From Bacteroidota bacterium (GTDB taxonomy: Bacteria > Bacteroidota > Bacteroidia > Chitinophagales > Chitinophagaceae), in the NCBI GenBank assembly GCA_018267585.1, contig JAFDYE010000110.1:1-35470 (forward strand): 35,470 bases of DNA. The letters are read 5' to 3'. Shown here one piece after another: positions 34,244 to 35,470 of the stretch. Made by a program: the position numbers and the translations under genes. Each line of letters opens with the position of its first letter. Position 1 is the stretch's first letter. The notes below the pieces were generated by a model, which was not told where the DNA came from, did not search any database, and saw only the letters and a program-made list of their open reading frames with translations.

Positions 34244-35128
34244 ATGATCCGAAGAATAATAAAGGAATCCTTTGTGCTGCTCAATATAGATCATGTCAAC
34301 CTGGGCGCCAAATGGAATTATAAGGACGTCCTGAGCCCCTACTACCGCATGTACTATATCGACGGCGGGCAGGGCCTGATCTATAGTCAAAAACAGACAT
34401 GGTCGCTTGAACCGGGATTCATGTACCTCATCCCCGGCTTTACCCTCTGCAACCTCCTGTGCACGGCTCGCCTCAGCCAGTATTTTATCCATTTCTTCGA
34501 AGACACCGGCGACGGCATCTCCCTCTTTCACAACTCCAACACCGTTTTTAAGGTCAGGGCCTCCGATATGGACATCGCCAATTTCAAAAGGCTGCTCCAG
34601 ATCAATCCCTGCCGAAAACTCAACCGCAGCGACAACCCGCGGGCCTACGAAAAGCACGCCTACTACCAGGAATATGAAGAGCTGAACAATAGCCAGAGTT
34701 ACGACCTCTTCCTCGAAACCCAGGGCATCCTTCTGCAGCTGGTATCCAAATTTGTGCCTCTGAAAAACCAAACCCGCACCGACAGCACCGGCATCCCCTC
34801 CAAAGTAATGGACCTCCTCGGATATATCCAACTCAACCTCGGCAACCCCCTGACCGTCACCAGCCTCGCCAGACTGGTCAGCCTCCATCCCGACTATCTC
34901 TCCAGGCTCTTCGTCAAAATGACCGGCCAGCGGCCCCTTGCCTATATCCACAACAAACGCATCGAAAGAGCGCAGCACCTGATCGTAACCACCGACATGT
35001 CGCTCTCCCAGATCGCAGAGACAATGGGCTTCGACAACGTCCAGCACTTTACAAAAGTCTTTAGGAAAATAACAAGCCTCACCCCCGGCCGCTACCGCGA
35101 ACAGCACAATTCTTTTGGTCATATGTAA
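34244..35128 (+). CDS. AraC-family transcriptional regulator
   Basis: 294 residues from the ATG at 34244; the frame is open to a TTG at 34202, but that would place the direct repeat inside the gene. The N-terminal half resembles the cupin-like sensing domain of AraC regulators (YYIDGGQGLIYSQKQTWSLE, then PGFMYLIPG). The C-terminal domain (about 195-290) has two helix-turn-helix motifs: SLARLVSLHPDYLSRLFVKM followed by GQRPLAYI, and SLSQIAETMGFDNVQHFTKVFRK. It is the only plus-strand gene, divergent from GH29-HTCS and convergent with the F5/8 type C protein, 8 bp from its stop. It probably senses a sugar released in the pathway and adds a second control layer; the ligand is unknown. Confidence 0.9.
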   Translation: MIRRIIKESFVLLNIDHVNLGAKWNYKDVLSPYYRMYYIDGGQGLIYSQKQTWSLEPGFMYLIPGFTLCNLLCTARLSQYFIHFFEDTGDGISLFHNSNTVFKVRASDMDIANFKRLLQINPCRKLNRSDNPRAYEKHAYYQEYEELNNSQSYDLFLETQGILLQLVSKFVPLKNQTRTDSTGIPSKVMDLLGYIQLNLGNPLTVTSLARLVSLHPDYLSRLFVKMTGQRPLAYIHNKRIERAQHLIVTTDMSLSQIAETMGFDNVQHFTKVFRKITSLTPGRYREQHNSFGHM

Positions 35129-35136
35129 ACGCGGAC

Positions 35137-35470
35137 CTATCGCGTGATCACATCTACCTCGGCATACCCCGCGTCACCATCACCCTGCGTATTCCGAAGG
35201 GCCCGCAGCTTGATATACCTGCCTTTCACCGGCGGGAATTTCCGCACCTGCCACAGCGGATTGTTGTCGATATTCGAAAACTCTCCCTCGTCCGCCTTTT
35301 GCCATTCCCCGCCATCCTGCGATACAAAAAGCTCGTATTTCGTGATAACGCCGCTGTGACGGCCCTGGTCCGGAAGATATCTGAAGCCCTCCAGGCTCAG
35401 CTCACCGCCAAGATCGATAACGATATCCACCGGCATCTGCTTTCCACCACGCTGATGCCAGGCTGTATGA
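35137..35470 (-). CDS. C-terminal F5/8 type C (CBM32-like) domain of a protein entering from the right
   Basis: The frame is open to the window edge, so only the last 111 residues are seen. They contain HTAWHQRGG, PVDIVIDLGGELSLEGFRYL, then ITKYELFVSQDGGEW and GRYIKLRALRN, the core of a discoidin/F5/8 type C jelly-roll. In Bacteroidota such domains commonly end secreted glycosidases, including alpha-fucosidases and hexosaminidases, so a glycosidase is likely upstream. The internal ATG at 35436 is not a plausible start because the domain pattern begins before it. The stop is 8 bp from the convergent AraC stop and no terminator hairpin fits between them. Confidence 0.8.
   Translation of the reverse strand, partial: HTAWHQRGGKQMPVDIVIDLGGELSLEGFRYLPDQGRHSGVITKYELFVSQDGGEWQKADEGEFSNIDNNPLWQVRKFPPVKGRYIKLRALRNTQGDGDAGYAEVDVITR

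Noticed and set aside
34238-35122. Long antisense open frame opposite the AraC gene
   Set aside because: It mirrors a well-supported AraC coding sequence, shows no recognisable domain, and is a by-product of that gene's codon use.
1-35470. Mobile elements, CRISPR arrays, tRNA or rRNA genes
   Set aside because: No transposase or integrase frames, no regularly spaced palindromic repeats with spacers, and no RNA gene patterns were seen; the only tandem repeat is coding (ricin-type units).

Overview
The window is a dense carbohydrate-utilisation locus from a member of the Bacteroidota. The evidence is two SusC/SusD pairs, a hybrid two-component system (HTCS), a BACON domain, a type IX secretion (T9SS) sorting domain, and TATTTTTG -7 boxes that fit the Bacteroidota TAnnTTTG consensus. 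GC content is fairly high for the phylum, so a Chitinophagaceae- or Cytophagales-type soil or plant-associated organism is a reasonable guess; the genus cannot be read from the sequence. No tRNA, rRNA, CRISPR array, insertion sequence or phage gene was seen, and no gap without a gene exceeds 254 bp.

Layout, all genes on the minus strand except one. (A) 34244-35128 (+) is an AraC-family regulator, divergent from (B) GH29 alpha-L-fucosidase (34165-32531) followed after 3 bp by the HTCS (32527-28400). (C) A second unit starts from a promoter at about 28235-28335 and reads GH31 with PA14, SusC-2, SusD-2, a short surface lipoprotein, a T9SS-secreted GH5 with ricin-type repeats, and a TlpA-like thioredoxin (ends 16745). 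(D) After a 254-bp gap with a matching promoter, a third unit reads SusC-1, SusD-1, a TIG-domain surface glycan-binding protein, GH42, BACON-GH5, an SGNH esterase/GH39 fusion, GH97 and GH2, which runs off the left edge. At the right edge lies the C-terminal F5/8 type C domain of another minus-strand protein.

The enzymes fit a xyloglucan utilisation locus. Two GH5 endo-glucanases would cut the backbone outside the cell. The SGBPs and SusCD pairs would capture and import oligosaccharides. GH31 (alpha-xylosidase), GH2 and GH42 (beta-galactosidases), GH29 (alpha-fucosidase) and the CE20-like esterase (acetyl groups) would strip side chains. GH39 and GH97 are additions to the classical set and suggest extra decorations, such as beta-xylosyl or alpha-galactosyl groups. 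No beta-glucosidase (GH3), GH9 or GH43 is visible here. The substrate assignment is inference from families and synteny.

The most notable new signal is a composite cis-element shared by the promoters of units C and D. It has a direct repeat of GGGGTA/AGGTAT with 21-22 bp period, then 24 bp, then ATTTGCCGG, then 31 bp, then TATTTTTG. Both spacings are identical in the two copies. This is probably the operator of the HTCS encoded here and would make the two SusCD operons one regulon. A separate 21-bp-period direct repeat just before the AraC gene may be that regulator's own site.
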